This document shows, one piece after another, positions 44,875-53,528 of a stretch of DNA of 64,000 bases. Position 1 is the first letter of the stretch, and each line of letters begins with the position of its first letter. Below the pieces are notes generated by a model. It was given only the letters and a program-made list of their open reading frames with translations. It ran no database searches and was not told where the DNA came from. The position numbers and the translations under genes were made by a program. The stretch comes from Bradyrhizobium sp. MOS002 (GTDB lineage Bacteria; Pseudomonadota; Alphaproteobacteria; Rhizobiales; Xanthobacteraceae): positions 1 through 64,000 of the forward strand of contig NZ_PYFX01000001.1 in the NCBI RefSeq assembly GCF_003020115.1, in the 5' to 3' direction.

Positions 44875-45798
44875 ATGGCACGAACACGCGACGGATTTAC
44901 GGATATGGACTGGGACAAGCTGAAGGTGTTTCACGCCGCGGCGGAAGCGGGCAGCTTCACGCACGCAGGCGAGCAGCTCGGCCTGTCGCAATCGGCGGTG
45001 TCACGCCAGGTCTCGGCACTGGAGCAGGAGCTCTCGGTCTCGCTGTTCCACCGCCACGCCCGCGGCCTGATCCTCACCGAACAGGGCGACCTCCTGTTCC
45101 GCACCGCCCATGACGTGTTCATGCAGCTGCAGGCGGCGCGCGCGAAATTGACCGACAGCCGCGAGCGGCCGAGCGGCGATCTCAAGATCACCACCACGCC
45201 CGGCGTCGGCATCAACTGGCTGATCCCCAGGCTCGGCGAATTCACTGCGCTCTATCCGGAAATCCGGATCTCGCTGATCGTCACCGACGAGGAGCTTGAT
45301 CTGTCGATGCGCGAGGCCGACGTCGCGATCCGCACGCGCAAGCCGACACAGCCGGATCTCATCCAGCGCAAGCTGTTTGCGATGGGCTTCCACGCCTATT
45401 GCTCGCCCGACTACATCAAGCGCTTCGGCACGCCGCGCACGCTGGAGGAGCTCGACTCCCACCGCATCATCACGCTCTCCGACGGCAACTTCGCGCCGCA
45501 TCTTCAGAACCGCAACTGGCTGGTCGAAGCGGGGCGCAACGGCTCGGGTCCGCGCGAAGCCTATTTCAGGGTCAACAACATTCTCGGCCTCGTCCGCGCC
45601 TGTCAGCAGGGCCTCGGCATCGCCGCGCTGCCGGACTATCTGATCGAAGAACAGAGTCGCCTCGTTCAGCTGTTCGGCGAATCGGATTCGATCCAGCTCG
45701 ACACGTATTTTGTTTATCCGGAAGAGCTGAAGACGGTCGCGCGCGTGCAAGTGTTCCGCGACTTCGTGGTGAGCAAGGCGCAGCGCTGGCCGTCCTGA
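44875..45798 (+). CDS. LysR-family transcriptional regulator
   Basis: A 307-residue protein: N-terminal helix-turn-helix (LKVFHAAAEAGSFTHAGEQL, LSQSAVSRQVSALEQELSVS) and a substrate-binding domain with RVNNILGLVRACQQGLGIAA. It starts 5 bp after trxB, so it may share its promoter. Targets unknown. Confidence 0.94.
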   Translation: MARTRDGFTDMDWDKLKVFHAAAEAGSFTHAGEQLGLSQSAVSRQVSALEQELSVSLFHRHARGLILTEQGDLLFRTAHDVFMQLQAARAKLTDSRERPSGDLKITTTPGVGINWLIPRLGEFTALYPEIRISLIVTDEELDLSMREADVAIRTRKPTQPDLIQRKLFAMGFHAYCSPDYIKRFGTPRTLEELDSHRIITLSDGNFAPHLQNRNWLVEAGRNGSGPREAYFRVNNILGLVRACQQGLGIAALPDYLIEEQSRLVQLFGESDSIQLDTYFVYPEELKTVARVQVFRDFVVSKAQRWPS

Positions 45799-46059
45799 TT
45801 TCCGCATGTCTGACATGCGGCTTGGACGCTTGATGCATGGCGCGAAGCTAGCCCATAATCTCTTCACGCTGAGCCTTCGCGTTGCGCATTTGTCCCCCTC
45901 CTCCAGTGGCGCGGGAGTTCAGTAATCCCTCTTGGAAGGTGATTGTGTCGGCCTCACGTGGCCAATACCTTAAGCCGGGCTCGATCGAGCCCGGCTTTTT
46001 TTTGGCTGATAAGGCCGTCGCCTTCCGCGTGTATTGACAGTTCCATGCTTACCCCGCAT
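45799..46059. other. Intergenic after the LysR gene
   Basis: Contains the strong terminator at 45972-46003 and, after it, a TTGACA at 46033-46038 that could start a small RNA. No protein gene accepted. Confidence 0.4.
45972..46003 (+). terminator. Intrinsic terminator
   Basis: AAGCCGGGCTC, loop GATC, GAGCCCGGCTT with eight T at the end. It follows the LysR gene by 170 bp. Confidence 0.93.
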
Positions 46060-46217
46060 CATTTGCTAATGATCACGAAGTCGTGCGCAATCTCGTCGAA
46101 GGCAATCGCCTCGAAAAAAGGCCCCCATCTGGGGACCTCGGATTTTTGCACGCGCTAACAGCCTTCGTCATCGCGAGCCGAAACTTCGAAAACCCCGCCG
46201 CCTGGACGGGGTTTTTT
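46060..46217 (+). ncRNA. Candidate small RNA or leader ending in a terminator
   Basis: Downstream of TTGACA (about 46033) lie a GGCAATCGCC hairpin, a CCCC-ATCT-GGGG hairpin followed by ATTTTT (46116-46147), and the terminator at 46189-46217. There is no protein-coding frame. It could be an independent sRNA or the attenuated leader of the DapA-family gene. Confidence 0.3.
46189..46217 (+). terminator. Terminator 45 nt before the DapA-family gene
   Basis: AAAACCCCG, loop CCGCCTGGA, CGGGG then six T. Confidence 0.85.
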
Positions 46218-46261
46218 CATGTGCCCTCGTCTCAGGATTTTTCCCGAGAAGGAGATGGAAC

Positions 46262-47170
46262 ATGACCGGACTACAGGAACATTTACACGGGCTCTGGCTG
46301 CCGCTGATAACGCCATTTCGCGACGGCGCGCTCGACGAGAGGTCGCTGCGCCGGCTCACCCGGCATTACGGCGGACAGGCCGTTGACGGCTTCATCCTGG
46401 GGGCGACCTCCGGTGAAGGCATGACGCTGCGCGACGCCGAGCTCGAACGCCTCGTCGCAATCGTGCGCGACGAGCTGACCACCGCCCATAGCAAGACTCC
46501 GGTCTGCCTCGGACTTTCAGGCGCGGATACCTCGCGGCTGAAGGAGCGTCTCGACGAGACCGCGGACTGGCCGATCGACGGCTATCTGATCGCGAGCCCG
46601 TATTATGTGCGGCCGTCGCAGCGCGGGCTGCTGGCGCATTTCGAGGCGCTCGCCGATCACGCCGCCTGGCCGCTCGCGCTCTACAACATCCCCTATCGCA
46701 CCTCGGTCAACATCACCAACCAGACGCTGCTGCGACTTGCCGAGCATCCGAACATCATCGGCCTGAAGGATTGCGGCGCGAGCCGCGAGCAATCCATCGC
46801 GCTGCTGCGCGACAGGCCTGCGGACTTTCGCGTGCTGACCGGCGAGGATGCGAATTATTTCGAGGCGATCAGCGACGGCGCCGACGGCGGCATCGTGCTG
46901 TCAGCCCATCTCGAGACCGCGACGTTTGCGGCTGTCCATGCCGAGCTGAAGCGCGGCAACCCTGATGCGGCGCTGGCGCGCTGGCAGGAGGTCGCGGACC
47001 TGACGCGCCTGTTGTTCACCGAGCCCAGTCCCGCGCCGGCAAAATACTGGCTGTGGCGCACGGGCCTGATCGACAGCCCCGAAGTGCGTCTGCCGATGGT
47101 CGAGATCGGCAGCGAACTCGCAGTCCAGCTCGACCGCGAGATCGAGCGGCGGATGGAAGTCGCGGCGTAG
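46262..47170 (+). CDS. Dihydrodipicolinate synthase/N-acetylneuraminate lyase family aldolase
   Basis: A 302-residue TIM-barrel aldolase: GATSGEG at 48-54, catalytic Tyr141 (YNIPYRT) and Schiff-base Lys169 (IIGLKDCG). A strong AGAAGGAGA precedes the ATG. It resembles DapA and probably condenses pyruvate with aspartate semialdehyde, but other pyruvate aldolases share these residues and no lysine genes are adjacent. Confidence 0.88.
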   Translation: MTGLQEHLHGLWLPLITPFRDGALDERSLRRLTRHYGGQAVDGFILGATSGEGMTLRDAELERLVAIVRDELTTAHSKTPVCLGLSGADTSRLKERLDETADWPIDGYLIASPYYVRPSQRGLLAHFEALADHAAWPLALYNIPYRTSVNITNQTLLRLAEHPNIIGLKDCGASREQSIALLRDRPADFRVLTGEDANYFEAISDGADGGIVLSAHLETATFAAVHAELKRGNPDAALARWQEVADLTRLLFTEPSPAPAKYWLWRTGLIDSPEVRLPMVEIGSELAVQLDREIERRMEVAA

Positions 47171-47188
47171 CGATAGCCCCTCACCCCA

Positions 47189-47216
47189 CCCTCTCCCCGT
47201 AAGAACGGGGAGAGGG
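47189..47216 (+). terminator. Repeat-type hairpin after the aldolase gene
   Basis: CCCTCTCCCCGT, loop AAGA, ACGGGGAGAGGG: perfect 12-bp stem of the common CTCTCCCCG repeat type. No T-run. Confidence 0.7.
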
Positions 47217-47342
47217 AGCGAGAGAGCGGAGTGCGTGGTTAACCGCGCCCCAACGGCCTTCGCTGCTGCCGCATGGCGCATCCACGGCTCGTTTACGCAA
47301 ACGCGCCTATCGTCTTCGTTCAAAGACTTTTCAAATGGGGGA

Positions 47343-47495
47343 ATGATCATGGGGCAACGCATCCGCCCGACGGCGGCAGACATGTTCGCGTCGGCCGATT
47401 TCATGCGGGGAATTCTGGTGGTGTCGTCGTTCGGCTTCTGGGCGGTGACGCTCGGCCTGATGCCGGTGCTGGTATTTCGGGTCTGGCTGGCCTGA
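47343..47495 (+). CDS. 50-residue single-pass membrane protein
   Basis: MIMGQRIRPTAADMFASADF, then the membrane helix ILVVSSFGFWAVTLGLMPVL. ATG at 47343 or 47349 with GGGGGA before. It looks like a stand-alone regulator-type small membrane protein. It is similar in layout to the next small gene. Confidence 0.6.
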   Translation: MIMGQRIRPTAADMFASADFMRGILVVSSFGFWAVTLGLMPVLVFRVWLA

Positions 47496-47591
47496 CGCAA
47501 GCACGTCCGGATGGTTAATCCGTGGTAGCAGCTGTGTTCGAAAGCGCGCGAAACTGCGACGCGGAATTTTAAAATATCTCACGTAGCGTTC

Positions 47592-47771
47592 ATGCCCATA
47601 AGCGAAGAAATCGCGGGGGCGTTTGTGAATAGTCATAACGAAGTGGCGTCGCATTACGACGCTGGACAGCAGGGCTTTACCACCGAGGACATTCTCTGGG
47701 CCGCCGGCATCTGGTCGGTGATCCTCACCCTGTCGCCGGTGATCGTGTTCTACATGCTGATGGTGGCGTAA
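47592..47771 (+). CDS. 59-residue single-pass membrane protein
   Basis: Reads NSHNEVASHYDAGQQGFTTE then the helix LWAAGIWSVILTLSPVIVFY, end MLMVA. ATG at 47592; a GTG at 47625 is a possible later start. The C-terminal helix pattern (WxVxLxLxPVxVF) echoes the preceding 50-residue protein, so the two may be paralogs. Confidence 0.6.
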   Translation: MPISEEIAGAFVNSHNEVASHYDAGQQGFTTEDILWAAGIWSVILTLSPVIVFYMLMVA

Positions 47772-47789
47772 CTTTCCAGCCACTCTTTA

Positions 47790-47838
47790 GAGCACGATCT
47801 TATCGGAAAACCGCTTCACACTTTTCCGGATCGTGCTC
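47790..47838. repeat. Palindromic repeat GAGCACGATC...GATCGTGCTC
   Basis: GAGCACGATCTTATCGGAAAA, spacer, TTTTCCGGATCGTGCTC. This is a rhizobial REP-type element. Confidence 0.85.
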
Positions 47839-47850
47839 GCCCAAAAACGC

Positions 47851-47876
47851 AAAACGCGCGGATGTCCGCGCGTTTT
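47851..47876. terminator. Bidirectional terminator
   Basis: AAAACGCGCGGA-TG-TCCGCGCGTTTT: perfect 12-bp stem with T-runs both ways, between the small membrane gene and the convergent ParA gene. Confidence 0.9.
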
Positions 47877-47901
47877 TCGTCCGGGGAATGATTTAAGAAA
47901 A

Positions 47902-48579
47902 TTACGCCGCCTGCTTGTGCATTGCGCCGGAAGCCGACGCCGTGCCGCGAATAGCCTTCACCGAACGTTCGATCGCCGCCCACAGCCTTGCGATTTCCTG
48001 CGCCGCACGGCTCTCGGCCTGATATTCCCGCGCGCCCTCGCCGTGGCTGAGCGCCATCAGCAGATCCGAACGGTTGGTGATCTGGCCGCCCCACACCGGA
48101 GCACGGAATTTCGCCAGCGCCTCGCGGGCGATGGTGACGATCGGGCTTTCGGACTCGTCGCGGCGCGCCGGCGCACCGTTGAGCACGACCGCGTAGGGCT
48201 TGCGCGCCGCACGACACATCTGGATCGTTTCCTGCACCGCGTTGACGTCGAACACGCCGGGACGGGCGGGAATCACCACCATGGTGGCATTGCGGATGGC
48301 GTCGTCGACGACGGCCGACAGGTTCGGCGGCGTGTCGATCAACACCCATTCATAACCGTCGCGCTTGGCAGCGGAGACGATGCCGCTGACCGAGTTCACC
48401 GCGGACTTGATCGGCGGCTCGTTGGTGCCACGCAGCTTGTGCCACAGCGTGAGCGAGCCCTGCGGATCCGCATCGACGAGCAGGATCGGCTTGGTCGCCT
48501 TGATCTGCGCGGCGAGATGCGCGGCCAAGGTACTCTTGCCTGAGCCACCTTTACGCGATGCAAAAACAATAACGTTCAT
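47902..48579 (-). CDS. Orphan ParA/MinD-family ATPase
   Basis: A 225-residue protein with the deviant Walker A KGGSGKST at about 10-17 (signature Lys10), LLVDADPQGSLTLWHKLRG and Walker B-like VLIDTPPNLSAVV. It matches ParA/Soj-type ATPases that position DNA or protein cargo. No parB or parS site is adjacent, so it is an orphan with unknown cargo. GGAGG precedes the ATG at 48579. An 18-bp palindrome lies 37 nt upstream. Confidence 0.92.
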   Translation of the reverse strand: MNVIVFASRKGGSGKSTLAAHLAAQIKATKPILLVDADPQGSLTLWHKLRGTNEPPIKSAVNSVSGIVSAAKRDGYEWVLIDTPPNLSAVVDDAIRNATMVVIPARPGVFDVNAVQETIQMCRAARKPYAVVLNGAPARRDESESPIVTIAREALAKFRAPVWGGQITNRSDLLMALSHGEGAREYQAESRAAQEIARLWAAIERSVKAIRGTASASGAMHKQAA

Positions 48580-48615
48580 ACCTCTGCCTCCAGATTGACC
48601 CCAGGCGGCGAAAAT

Positions 48616-48633
48616 GAATCACCGCGGTGATTC
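48616..48633. promoter_or_regulatory. Perfect 18-bp palindrome upstream of the ParA gene
   Basis: GAATCACCGCGGTGATTC, each half 9 bp. Its position before the ParA start suggests an operator. Confidence 0.6.
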
Positions 48634-49014
48634 GGGAAAGAAAAATTTATCATAAGTCATGCTGGAGCCATGAAATAACAAAGCGCGTTGGCTTTTGAGT
48701 CACACTGCTGCGTGCGACGACGGCTTCACAGCAGCAATCGTGCGTTTTTTGAGCAGTCCAGCGGGAAAAAATGGAATGCAACCTCGCCGCGCAACCGCTC
48801 CGCGACTCGTTTCCATCCCCCGTGGTCGCAAGCATCCGCACGCGGAGGCGAACAAAACGAGTCCGGTGGCTGGTGTGGGGCTGATGCCCCGCTCAGTTTG
48901 ACTCAAAGCACAGCGAACGAGGGGCCGGACACGCAAATGCCCGGGACTTGGAACGCACTGCGCGCTTTGGCCCGGGCATGATCGAGTTTCGAAAAGGGAA
49001 CGCGGTGCCCGCGT
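48634..49014. other. Intergenic, nothing convincing
   Basis: No protein-like frame. 48900-48980 has CCCGGGACTT...CCCGGGCATGA, a partial palindromic-repeat remnant. Confidence 0.35.
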
Positions 49015-49365
49015 TCAGCCGTCGCTGGATTTCTTCTTCTTGGCCGTCTTCGTGCTCTTCTTCGCGGCTTTGGGCGCGATGCTGGTCGGCTTGCCGGCGC
49101 GGGGGGCGGCCGCCATGCCCGGCTCCGGTCCCGGCCGGAAGAACACCCGGCACTGCGGCGAGAGCTGCGACTTCTTCTGGATCATGCAGGCGGTGATGGC
49201 GTCGACGTTTGGAACGAAGTCACCGCACAGCCGCATCGCATCGGGGGTGCAGGCCTGCTGCTCCTCCTGGGAGTAGGCAAAGCCTTCACCCGGATGGATC
49301 AGGACGGCCAGGGCGATCCCCGTGATCGCAGCAGCCAGAGATTTCTTAAAGCGGAACGCCGGCAT
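49015..49365 (-). CDS. Secreted Cys-rich repeat protein with Lys-rich tail
   Basis: A 116-residue protein: signal segment (FKKSLAAAITGIALAVLIHP), one Cys-rich repeat (ACTPDAMRLCGDFVPNVDAI, then ACMIQKKSQLSPQC) as in the gene at 1496, and a basic tail (KKSTKTAKKKKSSDG). The tail may bind nucleic acid or cell-wall polymer. Function unknown. Confidence 0.75.
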   Translation of the reverse strand: MPAFRFKKSLAAAITGIALAVLIHPGEGFAYSQEEQQACTPDAMRLCGDFVPNVDAITACMIQKKSQLSPQCRVFFRPGPEPGMAAAPRAGKPTSIAPKAAKKSTKTAKKKKSSDG

Positions 49366-49686
49366 CGATCCCCCCAAATGTCGAGTCGGAGCGGATAGTG
49401 GGTGAACGGGGGTTCGTTGGCAACGAGGGGAAATGCGAAAGGCCGGACCTGTGCGGTCTCGGCAACAGGGTGCCTCTCAAACAAAAACGCGAAAACAACC
49501 CCATGCACAGTAGCCAAGTCCATGGTGGCATTGAACTTTGCGGATCGCAATTTGCGGATTTTACGAAATGAGATTTGACTCGTCGGGCAAAACAGGAGCA
49601 TCATGCCATCATCACAGGATGTGCGTGGGGTGGTCGGCTTGTCTCCTGCGCTGGTCGAAAGCGTAAGCGGGAGCGGAGACGATTGC
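49366..49686. other. Intergenic/upstream region of the CoA-transferase operon
   Basis: Holds an alternative ATG at 49603 with a good AGGAG; otherwise nothing recognised. Confidence 0.4.
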
Positions 49687-50853
49687 ATGGAGCGAAATGA
49701 GGCGGAGCTGCCACTGTCGGGCGTGACGGTGGTCTCGCTCGAGCAGGCGATTGCGGCTCCTCTTGCCAGCCGGCATCTTGCGGACTGGGGCGCGCGCGTC
49801 ATCAAGATCGAGCGGCCGGGCGATGGCGATTTCTGCCGCGACTACGATCACGTGATGAACGGGATGTCGAGCCAGTTCGTCTGGACCAACAGGTCGAAGG
49901 AGAGCCTCGCCATCGACATCAAGAGCCCTGATGGCCAGAAGGTGCTCGAGGCCTTGCTGCCGCAGGCCGACGTCTTCATCCAGAACCTGGCGCCCGGCGC
50001 GGCGGAACGGCTCGGCCTCGATGCCGCATCGCTGCTGCGGAAGTTTCCCCGGATCATCGCCTGCGACGTGTCGGGCTATGGCGCGGGCGGACCCTACAGC
50101 GACAAGAAGGCCTACGATCTCCTGGTCCAGTGCGAGGCCGGCGTGCTCGCCATCAACGGCACCGAGGCGGAGCCCGCCAAGGTCGGGCTTTCCGTGGTCG
50201 ATATCGCCACCGGCATGTACATCCTCAACGGCGTCCTGATGGCGCTGTATCGCCGCGAGCGGACCGGCAAGGGCACCGCCTTCCAGGCCTCGCTGTTCGA
50301 TTCCATCACGGACTGGATGAGCTATCCCGCCTTCTACACGCAGAGTACGGGCCGGCCGCTGCCGCGCACCGGGGCAAGGCATGCAACGATAGCGCCGTAT
50401 GGCCCTTTCCGCGTCGGCGACGGCAATACGATCTTCTTCGGCATCCAGAACGACCGGGAATGGCGATCGCTGTGCGCCGTCGTGCTTGGCGATGCGGCCT
50501 TTGCCGACCATCCCCGCTTCCGCACCAATCCGCTGCGCATGCAGAACAGGGACGATTTGCAGGTCCATATCGAGCAGCGTTTTGCAGCGATGACCAGTGA
50601 ACAGGTGCTGCGGCTGCTCGACGAGGCCTCGATCGCCAACGCGCATCTGAATTCGGTCGAGGCTTTCCTGGAGCACGAGCAGCTCCGCTCCCGCGACCGC
50701 GTGCAGACGGTTGGCACTCCGTGCGGACCGGTGATGAGCTTCCTGCCGGCCCTCACCATTCCCGGCCTGTCGCCCAGAATGGATCCGGTGCCTGGCGTCG
50801 GGCAGCACAACCCATCCATCCTCAGCGAACTCGGTCTCGCAAAGGAGACATGA
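49687..50853 (+). CDS. Family III CoA-transferase (CaiB/BaiF-type)
   Basis: A 388-residue protein: PLSGVTVVSLEQAIAAPLAS, LADWGARVIKIERPGDGDFC, DIKSPDGQKVLEALLPQADV, SGYGAGGPYSDKKAYDLLVQ (its Asp fits the catalytic position). It moves CoA between acids. The start at 49687 has GGAG 8 nt before and fits the family; an ATG at 49603 with AGGAG would add 28 residues. It overlaps the lyase gene by 4 bp (ATGA). Confidence 0.93.
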   Translation: MERNEAELPLSGVTVVSLEQAIAAPLASRHLADWGARVIKIERPGDGDFCRDYDHVMNGMSSQFVWTNRSKESLAIDIKSPDGQKVLEALLPQADVFIQNLAPGAAERLGLDAASLLRKFPRIIACDVSGYGAGGPYSDKKAYDLLVQCEAGVLAINGTEAEPAKVGLSVVDIATGMYILNGVLMALYRRERTGKGTAFQASLFDSITDWMSYPAFYTQSTGRPLPRTGARHATIAPYGPFRVGDGNTIFFGIQNDREWRSLCAVVLGDAAFADHPRFRTNPLRMQNRDDLQVHIEQRFAAMTSEQVLRLLDEASIANAHLNSVEAFLEHEQLRSRDRVQTVGTPCGPVMSFLPALTIPGLSPRMDPVPGVGQHNPSILSELGLAKET

Positions 50854-51779
50854 CGATGGCTCCTCAGCGGCCGACGCGGGTCTATCTGGCCGTTCCCGCG
50901 CATCGCTCCCGTCTCGTCGCCAAGGCGGCTGCCTCGGCGGCGGATGCGGTGTTCATGGACCTCGAGGACGCGGTGCCGCCGTCCGAGAAGAGCGTGGCAC
51001 TGGAAGAAGCCGCGGGGGCGCTGTCCTCGCTGGACTGGGGCAGCAAGGTCGTCGCGGTCAGGCTCAACGCCGTCGACAGCCCCTTCATCGCGCAGGAAAT
51101 CCGCAAGCTCGCTGCGCTGCCCAGGCTGGATTCGGTGATCGTGCCGAAGGCGGAACGCCCGAGCGACATCGCCGCCATTGCCGATCAGCTGCGCGCGGCC
51201 GCGCCGGATCGCCCCTCGCCCGTGACGCTCGAACTGCTGATCGAGACGGCGCTGGGTCTCGTCAATGTCGATGCGCTCGCCGCCGCGCACGACAGCGTCG
51301 GCGCCCTTCATCTCGGTGTCGGCGATTTCGCCGCCTCGATCGGCGCCCGCTCCTCCGAAATCGGCGCCTCGCCGGACGGCTACCGCCACGTGGGCTCCGC
51401 CCAGAGCGGCTATGCCTCCGCCCCGCTCGATCTGTTCGCCTATCCGATGATGCGCCTGCTGGTGGCCGCGCGCGCCTTCGGCCTGCGCGCCATCGACGGG
51501 CCGTGCGGCGCGTTTCGGGATGGCAAGCTGACCGAAAGCAGCGCGCTCAAGGCGGCCGCGATGGGTTTTGACGGCAAGCAGGTGATCCATCCCGACCAGA
51601 TCGAACCGACGCTGCGGGCGTTCGTCCCGTCCGACACTGAGCTCGCGCACGCGCGGCGGGTGGTCGAGGCCATGGAGCAGGCCGAGGCGCAGGGCCAGGG
51701 CGCGGTGACCCTCGACGGCAAGATGATCGACTATGCCAATGTGCGGATGGCGCGCCGGATCATCGAGATGGGGTCGTAG
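50850..51779 (+). CDS. CitE-like CoA-ester lyase (HpcH/HpaI family)
   Basis: A 309-residue TIM-barrel protein: RVYLAVPAHRSRLVAKAAAS, VFMDLEDAVPPSEK (Asp/Glu metal site), VPKAE, LELLIETALGLVNVDALAAA, GVGDFAAS, FDGKQVIHPDQIEPT. These match citrate-lyase beta / malyl-CoA lyase-like enzymes, which split a 3-hydroxyacyl-CoA to acetyl- or propionyl-CoA plus an oxo-acid. The reaction is inferred. AAAGGAGA precedes the ATG. Confidence 0.9.
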   Translation: MTMAPQRPTRVYLAVPAHRSRLVAKAAASAADAVFMDLEDAVPPSEKSVALEEAAGALSSLDWGSKVVAVRLNAVDSPFIAQEIRKLAALPRLDSVIVPKAERPSDIAAIADQLRAAAPDRPSPVTLELLIETALGLVNVDALAAAHDSVGALHLGVGDFAASIGARSSEIGASPDGYRHVGSAQSGYASAPLDLFAYPMMRLLVAARAFGLRAIDGPCGAFRDGKLTESSALKAAAMGFDGKQVIHPDQIEPTLRAFVPSDTELAHARRVVEAMEQAEAQGQGAVTLDGKMIDYANVRMARRIIEMGS

Positions 51780-51785
51780 CGGCGC

Positions 51786-52730
51786 ATGGCCACCGTGCTG
51801 ATCGTCGCGCCGGTGTTTGCGCTGATCGCGGCCGGCTATGCCGCCGTGCTGTTTCGCTTCGTCTCCGAGACCTCGCACAAGGGCATCAGCGAGTTCGCCT
51901 TCAGCATCGCGATCCCCGCTCTGCTGTTCCGCACCATCGTCGTCTCGGAATTTTCCGGCGTCAGCCCCTACAGGATGTGGGGCTCCTATTACGGCGCGCT
52001 CGCGCTCACCTGGATCGCGGCGCTCATCCTCTCGGCGTTGCTGCGGAAGCGGCGCGAGGATCGCGAGGACGGCGTCGTGTTCGCGATCGGCTCGGTCTAC
52101 GGCAACATCGTGATGCTCGGCATTCCCCTCACGCTCTCGGCGCTGGGCAACGAGGCGGCAGGCCCGATGGCGCTGATCCTCTCGGTGAACACGCCGCTGC
52201 TCTGGCTCAGCGGCATCCTGCAAATGGAATGGGTCGGCCGCAAGCAGACCGGCTCGGCGCTATCGGTGATCCGGCCCGTGCTCACGGATCTCGCGCGCAA
52301 TCCGCTGATGCTGGGGATCGGGTTCGGCGTGGTCTGGCGTTTCACCGGCCTCGGCCTCCATCCCGTCGTCGACAGGACCGTCGAGTTGCTGGCGCAGGCG
52401 GGATCGCCGGCGGCGCTGATCGCGCTCGGCATCAACCTGTTCCGGTTCGAAGTCAAGGGCGAGATGTTGAGCGTCGTCGTGATGAGCGCGCTGAAACTGC
52501 TGGCGATGCCGGCGGCCGCCTTCGTGCTGGCAAAGCTGCTCGGCCTGCCGCCGCTCGCGGCCGGCGTCGTCGTGCTGTTCGCGGCGATGCCGACCGGCGC
52601 GAATGCGTACATCTTCGCGGTTCAGTATCAGCGGCTGGTGAACCCGGTGTCGGGCGCGGTGGCGCTGGGGACGTTGTTGGCGGCGGTGACGTTGCCGGTG
52701 GTGGTGATCGTGGTGGCACGTCTCAACTAG
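51786..52730 (+). CDS. AEC-family auxin/dicarboxylate carrier
   Basis: A 314-residue ten-helix permease: VLIVAPVFALIAAGYAAVLF, FAFSIAIPALLFRTI, SVYGNIVMLGIPLTLSALGN, FAAMPTGANAYIFAVQY. The AEC/BASS-like fold fits export or import of dicarboxylates such as malate. It starts 6 bp after the lyase gene, completing a three-gene operon. Transport direction is not shown by the sequence. Confidence 0.9.
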   Translation: MATVLIVAPVFALIAAGYAAVLFRFVSETSHKGISEFAFSIAIPALLFRTIVVSEFSGVSPYRMWGSYYGALALTWIAALILSALLRKRREDREDGVVFAIGSVYGNIVMLGIPLTLSALGNEAAGPMALILSVNTPLLWLSGILQMEWVGRKQTGSALSVIRPVLTDLARNPLMLGIGFGVVWRFTGLGLHPVVDRTVELLAQAGSPAALIALGINLFRFEVKGEMLSVVVMSALKLLAMPAAAFVLAKLLGLPPLAAGVVVLFAAMPTGANAYIFAVQYQRLVNPVSGAVALGTLLAAVTLPVVVIVVARLN

Positions 52731-52773
52731 GCCGCGAGGCGCGTCCCGCTTCGGCAGGTCGCTATCCGCCGGA

Positions 52774-52848
52774 TCAACGCAATCCCAGGAATGACAGAAT
52801 TACGCCAACCACGACCACGAGACCGACGAGATAGATAATTCCGTTCAT
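52774..52848 (-). CDS. 24-residue membrane peptide
   Basis: MNGIIYLVGLVVVVGVILSF plus LGLR: one membrane helix. A good GAGGAG lies 7 nt before the ATG. From memory this small peptide is conserved in Bradyrhizobium. Function unknown. Confidence 0.65.
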   Translation of the reverse strand: MNGIIYLVGLVVVVGVILSFLGLR

Positions 52849-53003
52849 GGCTCAGCTCCTCAGCGTTGTTTGTCCCTGCCGCATACAAACACGCTGGCCG
52901 CCGAAAAGGTCCGCCGCACCCCTTGCCGATTTTTCCCGAACGAAGGAACGAATGGCCTCCCTGCCGCTTCTGAATGCGGGACTGTCTGGAACGAGAGGGA
53001 TCG

Positions 53004-53174
53004 ATGGGTGTCTGGCATCAAATCGCCAATGCGACGACGACGATTGCATTTTCGATTTGCCTGTTCATCGCCTCGCAGACGTACGTCACGTCCCGCTTGT
53101 CCGCTGCAGAATTCTCAACCTTGAACGTCCTGAAGCTGCGAAGCGCGGGATATCGCGCGCCGCGTGATCTCTGA
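53004..53174 (+). CDS. 56-residue single-pass membrane protein
   Basis: MGVWHQIANATTTIAFSICL then FIASQTYVTSRLSAAEF. It has one hydrophobic helix and a basic tail. Preceded by GAGAGGGAT. Upstream codons are not needed. Function unknown. Confidence 0.5.
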   Translation: MGVWHQIANATTTIAFSICLFIASQTYVTSRLSAAEFSTLNVLKLRSAGYRAPRDL

Positions 53175-53186
53175 GCCGGACGCAGC

Positions 53187-53465
53187 ATGCCACTCGCAAT
53201 GTCCCTGATCGTGGACGGCTATGTGCGGCTGAGGGATCGCGACGCCCTGGAGAAGCTGCGCGTCCATCGCATTACAATGCTGGAAGCGGCGAAGTCCGTT
53301 GCCGAACTGGACAACAGCCGGATGCTTGCCACTCTTGAAGAGGAAATCGAATTGATCAGTGCGGGGTTGTCCGGGTTGAACGCCGGGCAGGACGAGCGAA
53401 AGCTCGCGCCCGGCGGCGATCAGGAGATTTCTCCGACGATCCGTGATCCAGATCGGCAAGCGTGA
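53187..53465 (+). CDS. Small hypothetical helical protein
   Basis: A 92-residue, mostly helical, acidic protein (MSLIVDGYVRLRDRDALEKL, EAAKSVAELDNSRMLATLEE). The start may be the second Met at 53199. It sits 12 bp after the small membrane gene. Function unknown. Confidence 0.5.
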   Translation: MPLAMSLIVDGYVRLRDRDALEKLRVHRITMLEAAKSVAELDNSRMLATLEEEIELISAGLSGLNAGQDERKLAPGGDQEISPTIRDPDRQA

Positions 53466-53528
53466 ATCATTCCACGGTCGTGCCCGCAATTCCGAAAAAC
53501 CGCCGGCGCGGGGCGCCGCGTGATCGGC

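Noticed and set aside
45951..46043. 30-codon frame starting GTG over the terminator at 45972
   Set aside because: It reads through a perfect terminator stem and T-run (KPGSIEPGFF), so coding is unlikely.
50334..52223. 629-codon minus-strand frame across the CoA-transferase, lyase and permease genes
   Set aside because: It spans three recognised plus-strand genes and has no protein-like composition.
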